Assembly: GCA_035079385.1 (NCBI GenBank)
Contig: JAVHKY010000052.1
Span: forward strand, 8,308,001 to 8,372,000
Length of the DNA: 64,000 nucleotides
Direction: 5' to 3'
Source: Aspidiotus rigidus
Taxonomy: Eukaryota > Arthropoda > Insecta > Hemiptera > Diaspididae
Below, one piece after another: positions 40,000 to 53,200 of this stretch. How positions within the stretch are numbered: position 1 is the first letter of the stretch; each line of letters begins with the position of its first letter. The notes under the pieces were generated by a model. The model was not told the origin of the DNA. It did no database searches and worked only from the letters and a program-made list of their open reading frames with translations. The position numbers and the translations under genes were made by a program.

Positions 40000-41511
40000 T
40001 TGCCGGAAGCAGAAACGAAAATCCCAGAGGAAGAAGAGCGACTCGAAATCCTAAAATCTGAGGTATTGTACGCTGTGAAGGTGGCAAAACCGAGGAAGGC
40101 AATGGGACCAGATGAACTACCGAGTGAAGTAATAAAACTGCTGGATGAAGGTAACATGCAGACACTGACAAAGCTATTCAACGAAGTATATGGTACCGGA
40201 GAAATACCAGATGAATGGCTGCTATCAACTTTTGTCACTCTTCCAAAGAAACCCACAGCAAGCAAATGCGACGAGTATCGTATGATAAGTTTGATGAGCA
40301 ATTTGCTCAAGGCCTTTATACGAATCATCCACACTAGAATTCTTGGTGCCTGCAAAGATTCTCTAGATGAAAGCCAGTTTGGATTTAGAAAAGGATTCGG
40401 AACGAGAGAAGCCCTCTTTATGATTAACGTACTTTTCCAAAAGTGTCGGGATCAAAGGAAAGACGTTTATGCGTGTTTCCTGGACTACGAAAAAGCTTTC
40501 GACCGGGTAAAGCACGACGACATGGTGCGCATACTGAAAGAGCGAAATGTAAACGCATACGACCGAAGAATAATTGAAAATCTTTATTGGAAGCAGACTG
40601 CAGTAGTACGAGTAGAAGGTCAGGAAACCGGAACCATCAGCATATGCCGAGGTGTGCGCCAGGGGTGCATACTGTCGCCGACGCTTTTCAGCATCTACGC
40701 AGACGATATAATTAGGAAGGCGCTTCACAATGTGGAAAGCGGTATCAGAGTAAATGGAAGGAATATAAATAATATCAGATACGCTGACGACACCGTGCTG
40801 ATAGCCGATTCTATGGAAGACCTTCAGAATCTGGTGGAAAGGCTTGATAATGAAGGGCAGAAGTACGGACTACAAATAAATGTGTCGAAAACAAAATTAA
40901 TGATAATTAGCCGAGATGAACACCAAGAAGCCCAACTAATGATAAATGGAAGACATGTTGAACGAGTGAAGGAATTCAAATACCTTGGAGCGTACATAAG
41001 CGAGCAACTAGAGCCAGAAGTCGAGGTGAAAAGGCGAATAGGCTACGCCAAAACAACGTTTGGAAAAATGAAAAGCTATTTAACAAACAGAAGTATTAAT
41101 ATGAAGAGAAGGCAACAAATGCTTAAATGCTATGTACACTCCGTGCTATTGTATGGAGCAGAGGCATCAACCTATACCGCACAGACTATCAAGCGGATAG
41201 AAGCGTGTGAAATGTGGTTCCACAGGCGCATGCTCAAGATACCTTGGATAAAAAAGGTGACTAATGTTGAGGTACTGAGAAGAGCAGGCACGGAGAGAAC
41301 GATCCTTGAAACGATAAAGAAGAGAAAGATCAGCTATTTCGGAATGATAATGAAGGAGCGAAAATATGAACTTCTACGTCTCATAATGCAAGGAAAGATC
41401 GAGGGACGCAGAGGAAAGGGTAGAAGGAAGATATCGTGGCTGAATAATGTCAGAAAATGGACCGGAATACCATCCGTTGGTGAGCTGATGCAAGCGGCTG
41501 AAGACCTATAA
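40000..41511 (+). CDS. RTE-type non-LTR retrotransposon reverse transcriptase, 5'-truncated
   Basis: An open frame of 503 codons without a true start. It carries the RT blocks PLPKK-like VTLPKKPT, YRMISLMSN, LDYEKAFDRV, VRQGCILSPTLFS and the catalytic YADD, then LQINVSKTK and a C-terminal tail with RRGKGRRKISWLNN. The pattern GEIPDEWLLSTFV before VTLPKK and the ISLMSN block fit the RTE clade. The endonuclease normally N-terminal is absent, as expected for a 5'-truncated copy. The frame is intact, so the insertion is fairly recent. No poly(A) tail or target duplication was identified. Confidence 0.85.
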   Translation: MPEAETKIPEEEERLEILKSEVLYAVKVAKPRKAMGPDELPSEVIKLLDEGNMQTLTKLFNEVYGTGEIPDEWLLSTFVTLPKKPTASKCDEYRMISLMSNLLKAFIRIIHTRILGACKDSLDESQFGFRKGFGTREALFMINVLFQKCRDQRKDVYACFLDYEKAFDRVKHDDMVRILKERNVNAYDRRIIENLYWKQTAVVRVEGQETGTISICRGVRQGCILSPTLFSIYADDIIRKALHNVESGIRVNGRNINNIRYADDTVLIADSMEDLQNLVERLDNEGQKYGLQINVSKTKLMIISRDEHQEAQLMINGRHVERVKEFKYLGAYISEQLEPEVEVKRRIGYAKTTFGKMKSYLTNRSINMKRRQQMLKCYVHSVLLYGAEASTYTAQTIKRIEACEMWFHRRMLKIPWIKKVTNVEVLRRAGTERTILETIKKRKISYFGMIMKERKYELLRLIMQGKIEGRRGKGRRKISWLNNVRKWTGIPSVGELMQAAEDL

Positions 41512-41547
41512 TATATATTATTCATCAACTGTATACTTGAAAACGTG

Positions 41548-41625
41548 TTAGGCTGGTATCGAACCGCGGACCTTTAGGTTACAAGGCCGTGTTCGTACCG
41601 CTCCACCACTGAGCCACCAAAATAG
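41548..41625 (-). repeat. tRNA-Thr-like SINE head or tRNA relic
   Basis: On the minus strand the A box TGGCTCAGTGG (41616-41606) and B box GGTTCGATACC (41565-41555) are well spaced, with TTGTAA in the anticodon region. The T stem does not pair well, so a working tRNA is unlikely. It lies right after the RTE stop and beside the start of the duplicated block. Confidence 0.55.
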
Positions 41626-41630
41626 AAAAT

Positions 41631-43871
41631 AGTAGTCACCAAAATATGATGATCCCTTATCAATATCAACTTTTTGAATCAAAAATCACTTCCATTGTAA
41701 GAAGTAGAAGAAGAAAAGCAACTGAAATATTTGGAAAATGGAACTGACTAAGTTGCGAGAGTTGGAAACTGTGTTGGAAATGATTACACAGGTCAGAGGA
41801 TAATTGAGAAAATACTTTGTAGGAAGTATGTTGATTTTGAAGAGTAGAACAGGAAAAAAGGTGATAGATTCTCAGATTATCTGTATAATAAGATGGTAAG
41901 GATTGTAATGAAGCTTCCAATCAGATTTCTAATATTCAACCAAAAGAAGTTCAATTGAAGGCTGTAATAGAAAACAATCACATGTTTAATAAGGGCTATT
42001 TACAGTACATGTGGCGTAGGTGAGTCTTTTCATAACGAGTACATACGTTTGCGGAACGAGCGAAGCGAGTGAAGCAATGTATGTACGAGTTATAAAGACT
42101 CACCTACAACACTTGTACTGTACAAGGCTTTAAAACACAAATACTTTGAAGACAAATTTGTACATCCGAAGTATACGTTTTCGTGTGGCATGTTTACGTC
42201 ATAGTTTTTTCGCAACGGTTTTCCGTGTATAAAAGACCATCGGTGACGTTATTTTGTTTTTTTCACACGCTTCGCGCTAACGCTGAAAATCGTTACCTAC
42301 GTCACTGAAAATCGTTTCGCAAAAACGTACTTACGATGCATGCGTGTTTTAAAGTTGAATAAGGAATTCCCACATCCTCTTCTATGGGACGGATTGGTTT
42401 TGATATTGAGAAGTGAATTCAAAATTGGAGGGGTTCCAAAAAGAGGAATTAGATTTGATAAAATTTTGAAAATTAAGCCAACTATAGCAGGAGGGACTCG
42501 GAAAAATTGAGACATTTGAGCTCTATTATGATAGATAAGGGATAGGAAAAATTTTCAATATCAAAGGAGTCAGATTTGAAAAAATTTTTAATATTGGGAA
42601 TTGAGCTATATATGACAGGAGAGGAACTTGGAAAAAAATTGAACTATCAGAGGAGTTGAAATTGAAAACGCATTTTGTACATCGACCTATGCAATTATGA
42701 CAAGTGGATAACTTTAAAAACTTTCAACTTCCTAGCTATATAATATGACAGGAAAAGGACTTGGAAAAATATCAACCATCGTTCTAGGTAAATGATGGCG
42801 AGACACCAAAATTTTCGAAAATCCCTCCCCCTATGGAATAGGTTTCCTATTGAACCTCGATTTAGGTTAGGTAGTTGACATCATAAAAAACTGGAGATGC
42901 TCTTAACATCATCAGGATTTAACAGAAGAATCCCTAGAGTATAGTGAATTACAAAAATCAGGACTCAATATCAAGAATAACTGTTAGTTGGAGGTGGGTG
43001 GACTCGAAGGAATAAATTGAGGGCCTTGAGAAATTTTTTTCTAATTAAGGTAAATGAAGGAAGGTATTTTCAAAGTCTCAACTAAATCAACTCGAAAATA
43101 GGAGGAGTTACATTATTTGCATGTAAAAAAGTGAGGTCAGAGAAATAATCATCGCAGAAAATTGGAACGACTGTAGTAACAAATTATACTGTCAACATAT
43201 AATACACACAAGATTTCAAAAAAAATCTTATGTAGAAAAAAAGTGAAAGAGAAAAAGGGAAATGAATGAACTAATCTTAGAATCGAAACGTTTTTCTTCC
43301 ATTAATTTGTAGATTAGAGGATGACACGTAGAATCAATTATCACCATATGGATAATTGGAGATGGATGCAGAGGACTGAAAAAGAAGAATAGGAAGAGAG
43401 GGAAAACTGGAAGAGTGTGATACTGAGGCAGAGAACAATTTGGAAGACTCAGGAAACGATAAAGAAAGAAAGAAAAAAAAAAAAGGTTGTATGGAAGAAC
43501 AAGTAAAGAATGAAAGAGTGCAAAATTGAATGAAATTAAGAAAGAAGAAAAGCTTGAAAAGAAAACTAAGCAGATTGAATTGAACTATGAGATGAAAAGA
43601 TACAAAAAAAATAGTGTATCTAACTAAGAAATTCCACATAATCTTAAACCCCAGAGTTACTCCCTTTGTTTCATGTATCTACCTTACCCAAAACCCTAAA
43701 TAACAGAATTAAAAGTAGCCATGAGAACTTTGTGTTTGCATAAAAATTTTGAATACAGGTCCAAAAAAAAGTTGTCTGGAGAATTTCTACTTTTTTTTTT
43801 TTTTCAATATCCAAAGTAGAAATATCTAGATAATTTACCGAGATTTTTAAAAATTATTCCTGTTTATATAG
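41631..43871 (+). repeat. Duplicated block, copy 1
   Basis: Starts AGTAGTCACCAAAATATGAT and ends ATTATTCCTGTTTATAT. It matches 44574-46048 in the same orientation. It is longer because of an inserted hairpin element (about 41985-42345) and sequence near 42660-43190 missing from copy 2. Confidence 0.8.
41985..42345. mobile_element. Palindromic insertion unique to copy 1
   Basis: TACAGTACATGTGGCGTAGG and TGAGTCTTT pair with AAAGACTCACCTAC and ACACTTGTACTGTA around a centre near 42057 (GAACGAGCGAAGCGAGTGAA). It is absent at the matching place in copy 2. Confidence 0.6.
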
Positions 43872-44573
43872 CGCTCTCGAATAAGATAAAAATGAAAAAA
43901 CAAAAAACTAAGAGGCGCGCCGGACTCGCTAGTCTATAATACTAAAAACGGTACCCTTTTCCTCACCGCGATTCATACCCAATTTACCCGATACAATTTA
44001 GCTAAAAAATAGCTAAAACTGAACATTATACGTGCATTCTATTACTGTATATTTAAACTATAGATATAAGAGTAAAATGAGTTACCTAGCAAATTTGAAG
44101 GGGAAAAAAACGTTTCAATTCTACATCGAGCATCGAATCTATCTATCTGCGTAAAATGAATTGCCTAGCAAAATAGAAGAAAACAACGATTCAGTCTCAC
44201 ATCGATTACCTCGCCTCTTTCAACGACCGCAGCTCAGGCTATAGATGTTCAAATTCTCGATAAAACGTAACCAACTTTGTTGGACGTAAGGTACGAGAAA
44301 ATGAATTTGACGAAAAGTTTTAACGACGTCACACAGCCTTTGGCACCACATACCTAATTTACCTGAGACAATTAAAGACAATTAAGTTAGAAAATAGCTA
44401 AAACCTAATATTATAATGGTAACAATCTTCTCTTTGCACTTCATACCTCATTTTATTTGATACAATTTAGCGCTTCGCAAATCGAAGGATATGGTAATTA
44501 ATTTGGCAAAAAGTTCTAATGACGTCACAATGTCCACATAATGAAGAAGAGCCAATGGGTAAAATACAAAATG
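43872..44573. other. Spacer between duplicated blocks, with short direct repeats
   Basis: Phrases such as CCCGATACAATTTAG, CCTGAGACAATTAA and TTTGATACAATTTAG recur, as do AACGACGTCACA and AATGACGTCACA. It is an old internal duplication. No gene. Confidence 0.5.
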
Positions 44574-46048
44574 GTAGTCACCAAAATATGATGATCCCTT
44601 GTCAGTGTCAACTCTTTGAATCAAAAATCACTTCGATTGTAAGAAGTAATAAAAGACAATCTACAATACCTTTTCGCGAGCTGATGACTCTTAGAGCAGC
44701 CAAAGAGCTCATAAAAAAAAAGAAAAAAAAAGCAATTGAAATATTTGCAAAATGGAATTGAGTAACACAGGTAGTTGCGGGGGTTGGAAACTGTGTTGAA
44801 ATGATTACACAGGACAGAGAATACGATTGAGATTACATTGTAGGAAGTATTTTGTATCTTGATTTTGAAGAGTAGGACAGGAAAAAAGGTGATGCAATTA
44901 TCTGCAAAATAAGATTTATATGAATTCAGGAAAAGTAGGGCTACAGGGACCTGGACAGAGTGAAGATTGTAATTAAGCTTTCAATCAGATTTCTATGATT
45001 CAACCAAAAGAAGTTGAATTGAAGGTTGTAATAAGAAACAATGACGTCTTTCATAAAGTTAAATAAGGAATTCACACATCTTTTTCTATGGGACGGATTG
45101 GTTTCGATATTGAGAATTGAATTCAAAATTGGAGGAGTTTAAAAGAGGAATTAAATTTGATAAAATTTCGAAAATTGAGTTAACTATAGGAGGAGGGACT
45201 CGGAAAAATTGAGACTTTCGAGCTCTATGTGATAGATAAGGGGTAGGAAAAATTTTTAATATCAAAGGAGTCAGATTTGAAAACATTTTTAATATCGCGA
45301 ATTGTGCTATATATGACAGGAGAGAAACTTGGAAAAAATTGAACCATCAGGGGAGTTAGAATTGAAAACCCATTTTGTACATTGATCTATGCAATTATGC
45401 ATATAATACACACAAGATTGCAAAAAAAATCTTATGTAGAAAAAAAACGAAAGAGAAAAAGGGAAATGAATGAACTAATCTTAGAATTGAAACGTTTTTC
45501 TTCCATTAATTTGTAGATTAAAGGATGACACGTAGAATCAATTATCAGCATATGGATAATTGGAGGAGATGAATGCAGAGGACTGAAAAAGAGGGAAAAA
45601 TGGAAGAGTGTGATACTGAGGCAGAGAACAATTTGGAAGACTCAGACAACGATAAAGAAAGAAAAAAACAAAAAGGTTGTATGGAAGAACAACTAAAGAA
45701 TGAAAGAGTACAAAATTGAATGAAATTAAGAAAGAAGATGAGCTTGAAAAGAAAACTAAGCAGATTGAATTGAACTAAGATACAAAGAAAATAGTGTATC
45801 TAACTAAGAAATTCCAAATAATCTTAAACCCCAGAGTTACTCCCTTTGTTTTATGTATCTACCTTACCCAAAATCCTAAATAACAGAATTAAAACCAGCC
45901 ATGAGAACTTCGTGTTTGCATAAAAATTTTGAATACAGGTCCAAAAAAAAGTTATCTGGAGAATTTGTACTTTTTTTTTTCTTTCAATATCCAAAGTAGA
46001 AATATCTAGATAATTTACCGAGATTTGTAAAAATTATTCCTGTTTATA
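44574..46048 (+). repeat. Duplicated block, copy 2
   Basis: Second copy of 41631-43871. AGGCGCGCCG occurs near 43913, 46242 and 46584, after each block and again downstream. Confidence 0.8.
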
Positions 46049-47120
46049 TGATTTCTATAGAAATTTTCTATTTCTTACTTCTGTTTTGTTCTAAGTGATA
46101 GGCGGTATAAAAAAATATTTGAAAATTTAGAGATGACTTAAATATCAAAAAATGCATAAGATTAAATGGAAAAAATATGTATAGGTATTCAAATTCTGAA
46201 ACATGAGAAACGTCTAAAAATAAAAATACGTGACAATAAGAAAGGCGCGCCGTGATGGAGAAAGTAAAGAGAAGAAAAAAATGATTGTTTAGAAGAAAGA
46301 GAGCGAAAAAATGAAAAATTGAAAGAAATAGAAAAGTTGATACAAGATTTAGATGAAAAGAGGAAATATATTTGAAAAGGAAAGTGGAGAGATTAAATGA
46401 CGAATTGAAAATGTATTAAGCTTACGCCTACTTTTATATTTTTGGAAAAATATATAAATATTACCTACGTGATGTACGAGATATCATTATTTATAGATTA
46501 AATAAAAAGAAATAGAAAGAAGAAATTCAATGAGGAAGATTAGTAACTTCAACTCGAAACATTCAGTGAAAAGAGAGAACATAGGCGCGCCGTCTTGCTA
46601 GTAATAAATAAATATTTTCTCAATCATCATTCTTAATGACTTGCAGATTAAAATGTTTGAAGGTCAAGAGTTTACAATACCATTTTAGAAAATTGGCAGA
46701 AAAAGTATTAGGCCTATACTAGTTGAAACTTGAACTTCATACGTAGAAATTTGTATTTTTGCCCACAATTGCAAATTGCGAATTAATTTGTTCTGATTCG
46801 ACACATTTGATCCGTTGAATTCCAAAAAAATGTTCTCGATATGTGATCGGAATTTCTCCAAGCATACTAATTCGTCTCTACCATCAACCGTGTAGTAAAA
46901 GCTTTGATTCAAGATTCATGATTTTTATCATTTTTTAGCAATCCATATGTGTCTACTCAAGTATGAAGGCCATAGCCAATTAAGAGCTATCAAAAATAAC
47001 CGTTATCAAAAATTACAAAATTGTGCTCTTTTGAGTATTTTCACGGAAAATAGGATACGCGCCACCTGATTGTAGACAGAGCAAAAATTAAGTTCAATGA
47101 ACTCAATTGACAGGACTATT
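46049..47120. other. Intergenic DNA between the duplicated block and the Smg7 3' end
   Basis: A-rich, with two more AGGCGCGCCG motifs. No gene seen. Confidence 0.5.
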
Positions 47121-47126
47121 TTTATT
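47121..47126 (-). terminator. Likely Smg7 poly(A) signal
   Basis: AATAAA on the minus strand, about 140 nt after the Smg7 stop codon, the first such signal downstream. Confidence 0.5.
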
Positions 47127-47267
47127 CACAATTAGTAAAAAAGACTAATCAGTATGGTACAAGAAGTCAATTTTTCAAAAGAAACGGAACATAAATTTAA
47201 TACAACTTGACAAGCCTCATTAAAACCAGTAAAATCAAAACTTGTCTCCTCTGATGATCAGGTAGGT

Positions 47268-50200
47268 TCACTCTGGAGATGACTGCTGTGAGTTGTGATA
47301 CATAGATCGATCACGCACTTGTTTTTGTTGTTCTAGAAGCTTTTGTAAAGGAGAAATACCCTCTGACCAGATAGACTGAAATGAAAAAAAAAAAATGCTA
47401 CAATTAGCAACATTAGAGTGAATTAGAGTGCAAAACAAGACGGCCCACCTCCATACCTTAACAGTATGAACTCTTATGAAAGAAGGAAAATATAAATAAA
47501 AACCCAAATAAGAACGCATCAAATCTCGAGTATATTATCCGTTGGCACACTTGCAAAAAGGACTTCTCTCTAGTGGCAATACAAACACTGTTTGCTGATT
47601 GGTGCAATTTAATTGTAAAGGTGAAGATGTGAGGAGTTCTGCAAAAAATCTGAAATGAAACTCATCCAAAGATAATTATGAGAGCTACAACTTTCATTCT
47701 CTACATTTCTCAGTATAAAGCAATAATTAGGGTCTAACAGTTGATTTTAAATGTATAACCTCTTATGGTCAAAAACTTTGTGTCTGTTAACCTTATAGTG
47801 CATCTTAGATATTGCCACTAGTACTCCTACTGGATCCCAAATTTACAAATAAAATTGCGTCTTACTTTTCTCATATACAAAATCAACCCCCATATTATTC
47901 AGCGTCAGTTTATAAAGTAGTATTCTAGTTGCAAACAGGCTAGAATGTTGAAAAAAGTGTGTTTGCATTAAGGAAGGGCCGACGGTAGTACAAAGTATGT
48001 ACTTTTGAGAAAGAAACACAGATAGTCAATTGTTTTATCATTCACATAAATTTAAATTATTTCTATAGATACACTTGTAGGGAGGCTGGGGTTGTAAAAT
48101 ACACACTCTCCTTGTTTTGAAAAACAGTTATCGATCTTTATGTTTTCATATAATTTAAATTTACATTAGTAATAAGAAAATTTACCTTCTGTATCTCCCC
48201 AAAAGTACTTACACTCATTGTACTACCTTTGGCTCTCTCTCAATATGAAAAGACTACACAGGAAAAAATTCTGAGACTGTGAACTTGAAAATTTCACAAA
48301 CCTTACTTTTTCACAGTTTAAAATTTACAAATTAATGGAATTTTAGTTTGTGTATTACATAATTATTAATATTCAAAATTATTTTATTTTTGGCTCATTT
48401 TTAGCTTCTGATGAAGGCTGCGGGTCAGCCGAAACGTAAAGCTGATAATTTTGTAATATGTGCGGGCAGAGCCAAAAATGAAATAATTTTGAATAATGAA
48501 ATTTCCTTGTACGGAAAAATTGTTTTGGATTTTATATAATTATTAATTTCGTACCCCAAATTCAAAGTTTTACATTTTAGTTTTTATAATGAGAATTGCT
48601 TCGTCTGCCAACATTTTTTGTAAACAAGAAATCAGTTTCTACCGCTTTTTTTTTCTTCTTTTCCAACTTGAATTTTTCAATTTATAAATCAAAACCTATA
48701 TTTTGACACCAATTGTCTACAGAGATGATTCAGTGATAAAAAAACTTTCAATTTACATCTTCAAGATCAAGTTGTGGCCTTTGACTATATATTGTGTGGA
48801 CTGCGCTAACATGTATAAAATGAGCGAAAAACGCGTCCACAGATCTGATAAGCGTAAGCGGCACGCACCACGTTTTGCGTGTATTTTCATACGTGATCGT
48901 TGCCGCTTATTCGGGCCGGGCATCCGTCAGAGAGCGCGACCATTGAGTTGAAGTTATCAAAAGACGGAAGGTGAACCATGGATTATTGAACACGGGAAAA
49001 AATCTTCAATTTGGAATTTTTCAAAAATGGCTCGTTGAAAATGATTTCTTTTTGTACTATAAATGATAATCAAATCCTCTAAAATATGAGACCAAAAACC
49101 ACCTAACCTTTATAAGTCTTCCTTAATTTTGAAAGAATTTTTGAAAAATCATTCCTATACAAATTATGGAGGTTCACCTTCTGCCTTGCAAGGGTGGTGC
49201 GTACATGAACTTGTGTGCGTGTGATACGTCAGCGCGCAACTAGCGCTGACCGGCACGAATATCCAAAGGCGTGTTGTCTTACCTAGGAGATGGCGTGCCG
49301 CGTTACAAGGCGCTTGCGCAGTCCATATAAAATATACAGTCAAAGGTTGTGGCTCAGTAATACAAAATGTAAGCTGGAAGTTTAATTTAATACAGGTTAT
49401 TGAAATTGAGAACAATCCTTACTTGGTGAGTCAATACTGCTAGAGGATCACTGCACATATTACTACTTGACTTATTTGCTTTATTATCATTGACCACCTG
49501 CGAATTCCACATAGGACTGAACAATGAATACGTGTTAATTGGTAATTGAGAATGCGATGTGAGACCATTCTTATCATCTGAATTAGATGAACAGCTTGCC
49601 TGCTGAAATATCCACATAATATTATCACGTCAACTTTCACCTTTGAGTATGAAAAGAGAAAGAGAGTAATTGCGGTATTGATAGAGCTTGTTACACTATT
49701 CCTAGTTGCAAGGTAATCATTTTATTATACGTTCTGTACAACTGTTTACATTGTATAATAGCAAAAAAAAAAAATCAAGATCAATATCATCCAAAGTAAT
49801 GTTATTGGTGGAAAGTGAGAACAAGTGGACAAGATTGATGATGTTGGTTTTCAATTGAACTTGGGTAGAACAATGGAAAAGACTCTCAAGAATGAAAGGG
49901 TATTTGTTGTTTGTTGAGCTGACAAGTGTATAGGCAGTAATCAGAAGACAGGTTCCAATGGGTGGGTCAGGACTGGAACCCTGACTAGAAGCTGAAAAGG
50001 CAGATCCAAAGGTGGTGCCCTTAAGAGATTCCTCTTGGCTCTCATTCAACTGCTAGGATCTTGCGGTAGTAATTCATAGAGACTGGTCATCTATTTAGTA
50101 AATAGCGCAAAGCAATTGATCATTATTTTTTGGTTGGCGTTATTCGTAGGTATAGTACCTACGGCTAAAAACGTTATTCGTAGGTAGTATCCTTACGGGT

Positions 50201-53200
50201 AAAACGTTATTTGTACTAACTTCTCGCAGAACTAACACTTGAAATAGCACTGGACAAATATCGGAGCCTGATCTAATCAACTACTCCATCTCCTTCATGG
50301 TTGCCATGTATGAGTTGAATTGCTCAGTGCCATGACACGACACCAGGGAGGCTATGTTCATCATGACGGGTGAGATCAATTTGTAGGTACTTCTTGTGAG
50401 TATTCAAGGTTCTTGGCGCGCACGAGTCTACATCATCTAGAACTACATCATCCACAACATCAGTATCAAGGGAGGGTGTTGACTGGCTGGTAGAAGAATG
50501 AGTACTCTTGTTATACCGTGGGTGGAATTGAACCTCGGAAAACACAGAACGAAGGGAGCCAGTGTCGTGTTCCCGCTTCAGCAGGATATGTCGGCATGGT
50601 GCTTGGTGGTTACAAGAAAATGTTGTGTAGGTGCACTGCGTGGTTCGACAGTCATATGTGCAAGCCTCAGTGTCGTACATCTCGCGAACGCCTCCATCTG
50701 CAATACTCATGTACTGCCTGCGTTCTTGCAGGGCCTTCAACAAACTTTTGTGAAAGAGCATGTGCATCCACGCTCATTGAGCTTCAGAGACGCTGCGAGA
50801 AGTTACTACCTACAAGATAATTCCTGCGTCATACTTCAATACAGAAATATTTGTCACAAGATATGATAATATAGGGCAACAAGATAATTCGTGAGTCATT
50901 GTACTATACCTACGAATAACGTTTTAGCCGTAGGTAGTATATTTACGTATAATCACTTCCTTATTTTTTTCTGGAAAACTGCAAAAAAGCTATTGTCCTT
51001 CACAATTACTACTGTCTTTTCATTACATTTCACACTCAAGTGTATCCAATTACAAAATAATACAAATCTCTTCACATTGACTTACCTGATTATAAGGTGT
51101 TTCATGGAATGACTGTTTATTTGAAAGACCATTGTTACTTAAAGAGCTTACATTATTCTGCAATGGTAACTTTTTAAAAGTGTTGGGCCAATAGCCAACT
51201 TGAATATTTTGTGAATTCTGACTGCGCGATGTTGATTGTAACGGCGCTTTCTGTTGTTGGGACACCCCGGAGGATGTTTGCTGGTGTAGAATTGGGCGCA
51301 TTGGTTGTGTTCCTAATTGAGGAGGCTGCCCTGAAAACTGAAGCTGGTTGCTAGTGCTACCAAACTGCAAACTTCCACATTGTGGTATTGTTGAAGATGA
51401 CATTTGATTTCTATCAATACAAAAAATTCCTTGAAAATGATACAAAAATGGATATTCAAAATACAGCTAGAAATATTGGATATGATTTACCTATAATAGA
51501 ATGCAGAGCCAGATTGGTCCTCAGATAAACTTGGTCCAATAACCTTCTGCTTTTCCTCCATCCACCAGGAGTTTGACTCTTGTTGTTTCCAGAGAGGTAA
51601 AAAGTTCATATTTGAAACCTGACTAGCGGTTGGAAATGGACCTAGCTGCATTTGTTGATTATCAGGTATGCGCGTAGATACATTGTTATCAACTGGTACA
51701 TTTTGATGTTGCACATCTAAACTAGAGTTCATCTGACTATGTGTGAATATATCCAGCATATGATCATTATTCATAAACCCTGGTTTAGGGTACATCTGAC
51801 CAGCTACAAAACCTCGCTGTAAATCAACTGCCATGCTATTCACATTTGATTGATAAAGAGGATTACTTCGAATATTATAATTCATGCTTTGTGTTGTCTG
51901 TTGTGGGGATTGCTGTTGCGGGTGAAGTTGCTGTTTTTTCTGGTGTTGTAACATGTTCTTAGGCAGAGTATGAAAAGTATTATTGTATAAAGTGAACGAA
52001 GGCATGAAGACGGAATGTGTTGGGTGTGACTGCAATTGTATATTCTTTTCGGCAAATGTGTTGTTGGACCACAACTCAGATTGGTTTACCAAAGGTAAAG
52101 TGGATTCTGGATTACTACTGTTAGGAGACAAGCAAGGCGATGGGGTTTTGAAAGTCACCTGTTTATGAAGAAAAAAAAAAAAAAAAAAATTATCATCAGA
52201 AGTATATCAGAAAAACACATACATACAGTAGAAGAATAACCCACCTGTTTATGTTCTTGTTCTTGCTCCTGATTACGCTTCAGTATGGTTTGTAATGCAA
52301 CATTATGTCGAGAAGACTTCTTTGATTCATTGCTGAAGATTCTTTCTTTCTTGTCCAAAAAACTTTGTGCCTTCAATATACCACTTCTTCTACTCCCTAT
52401 CAATAAAGTTCGTAATATTCGTTTCTTTACAACATACGAGAATACAGATTTCATAATAAAATATGGTTTAGGTACCTGCTGGTGGACTGATTGAAGACAA
52501 AGTGAAGTTTGTATTTGTGGAGATCGACTTCTCAGTTAGGTGATTGGGTGATGAACAGTGGTTATTTGAAACGCCTATTCCAGCAATATTACTATCATTT
52601 TTCAGTAAATCTTCCAGCTGCTGAATAATAAGTTCGTTTGAAGACTGTATGCCTATGGTAACTGAGTTGAATTTTGGAAATGTTGATTCCTCTTTGCTGA
52701 AAAAGTATGCGAAAAGATTTAAATTTCCAAGGTACAAAAGTTTTGATTATATTTTCAATTTCTTATTTCGGATTATTTGGCAAATTGGTCAATTCTTATC
52801 ACATTTTCGTCCATAACTTGGCTCAGAGAAGTAGTAGAAAGTTGGGTAGAGACGAAAATTGAAGATAAAATTGATTTACAAATTTTGTAGTTTTCGAGTA
52901 TACATCTAACGTTTTGCTGCGCTATTACAGATTTAGCGCAAACTCCCATTTAGTTGGTAACATATTTTGGTCTCACCCTGTACAGCTCGAGAGTGGAAAT
53001 TTTTATAAGTCCCCCTCCTATGTATATAGCTCGAGAGTCGATATTTTTCGAAGTCCGCCTCTAGAAAAATTTCCACTCTTAAGGCCATGCTTTACCTATC
53101 TACTAACACATGTAAAACACACTGTAAAAACAAGGAACGCTGCAACCTGAAACACTTCGTGGGAAAATATTCTGGAATACTGATTACTGCATGAAATTAG

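Noticed and set aside
41548..41625. Functional tRNA on the minus strand
   Set aside because: The T stem has at least three mismatches and the anticodon arm is irregular.
48703..49415. ORFs on both strands in the inverted-repeat element of the Smg7 intron
   Set aside because: They fall in GC-rich palindromic sequence and show no domain.
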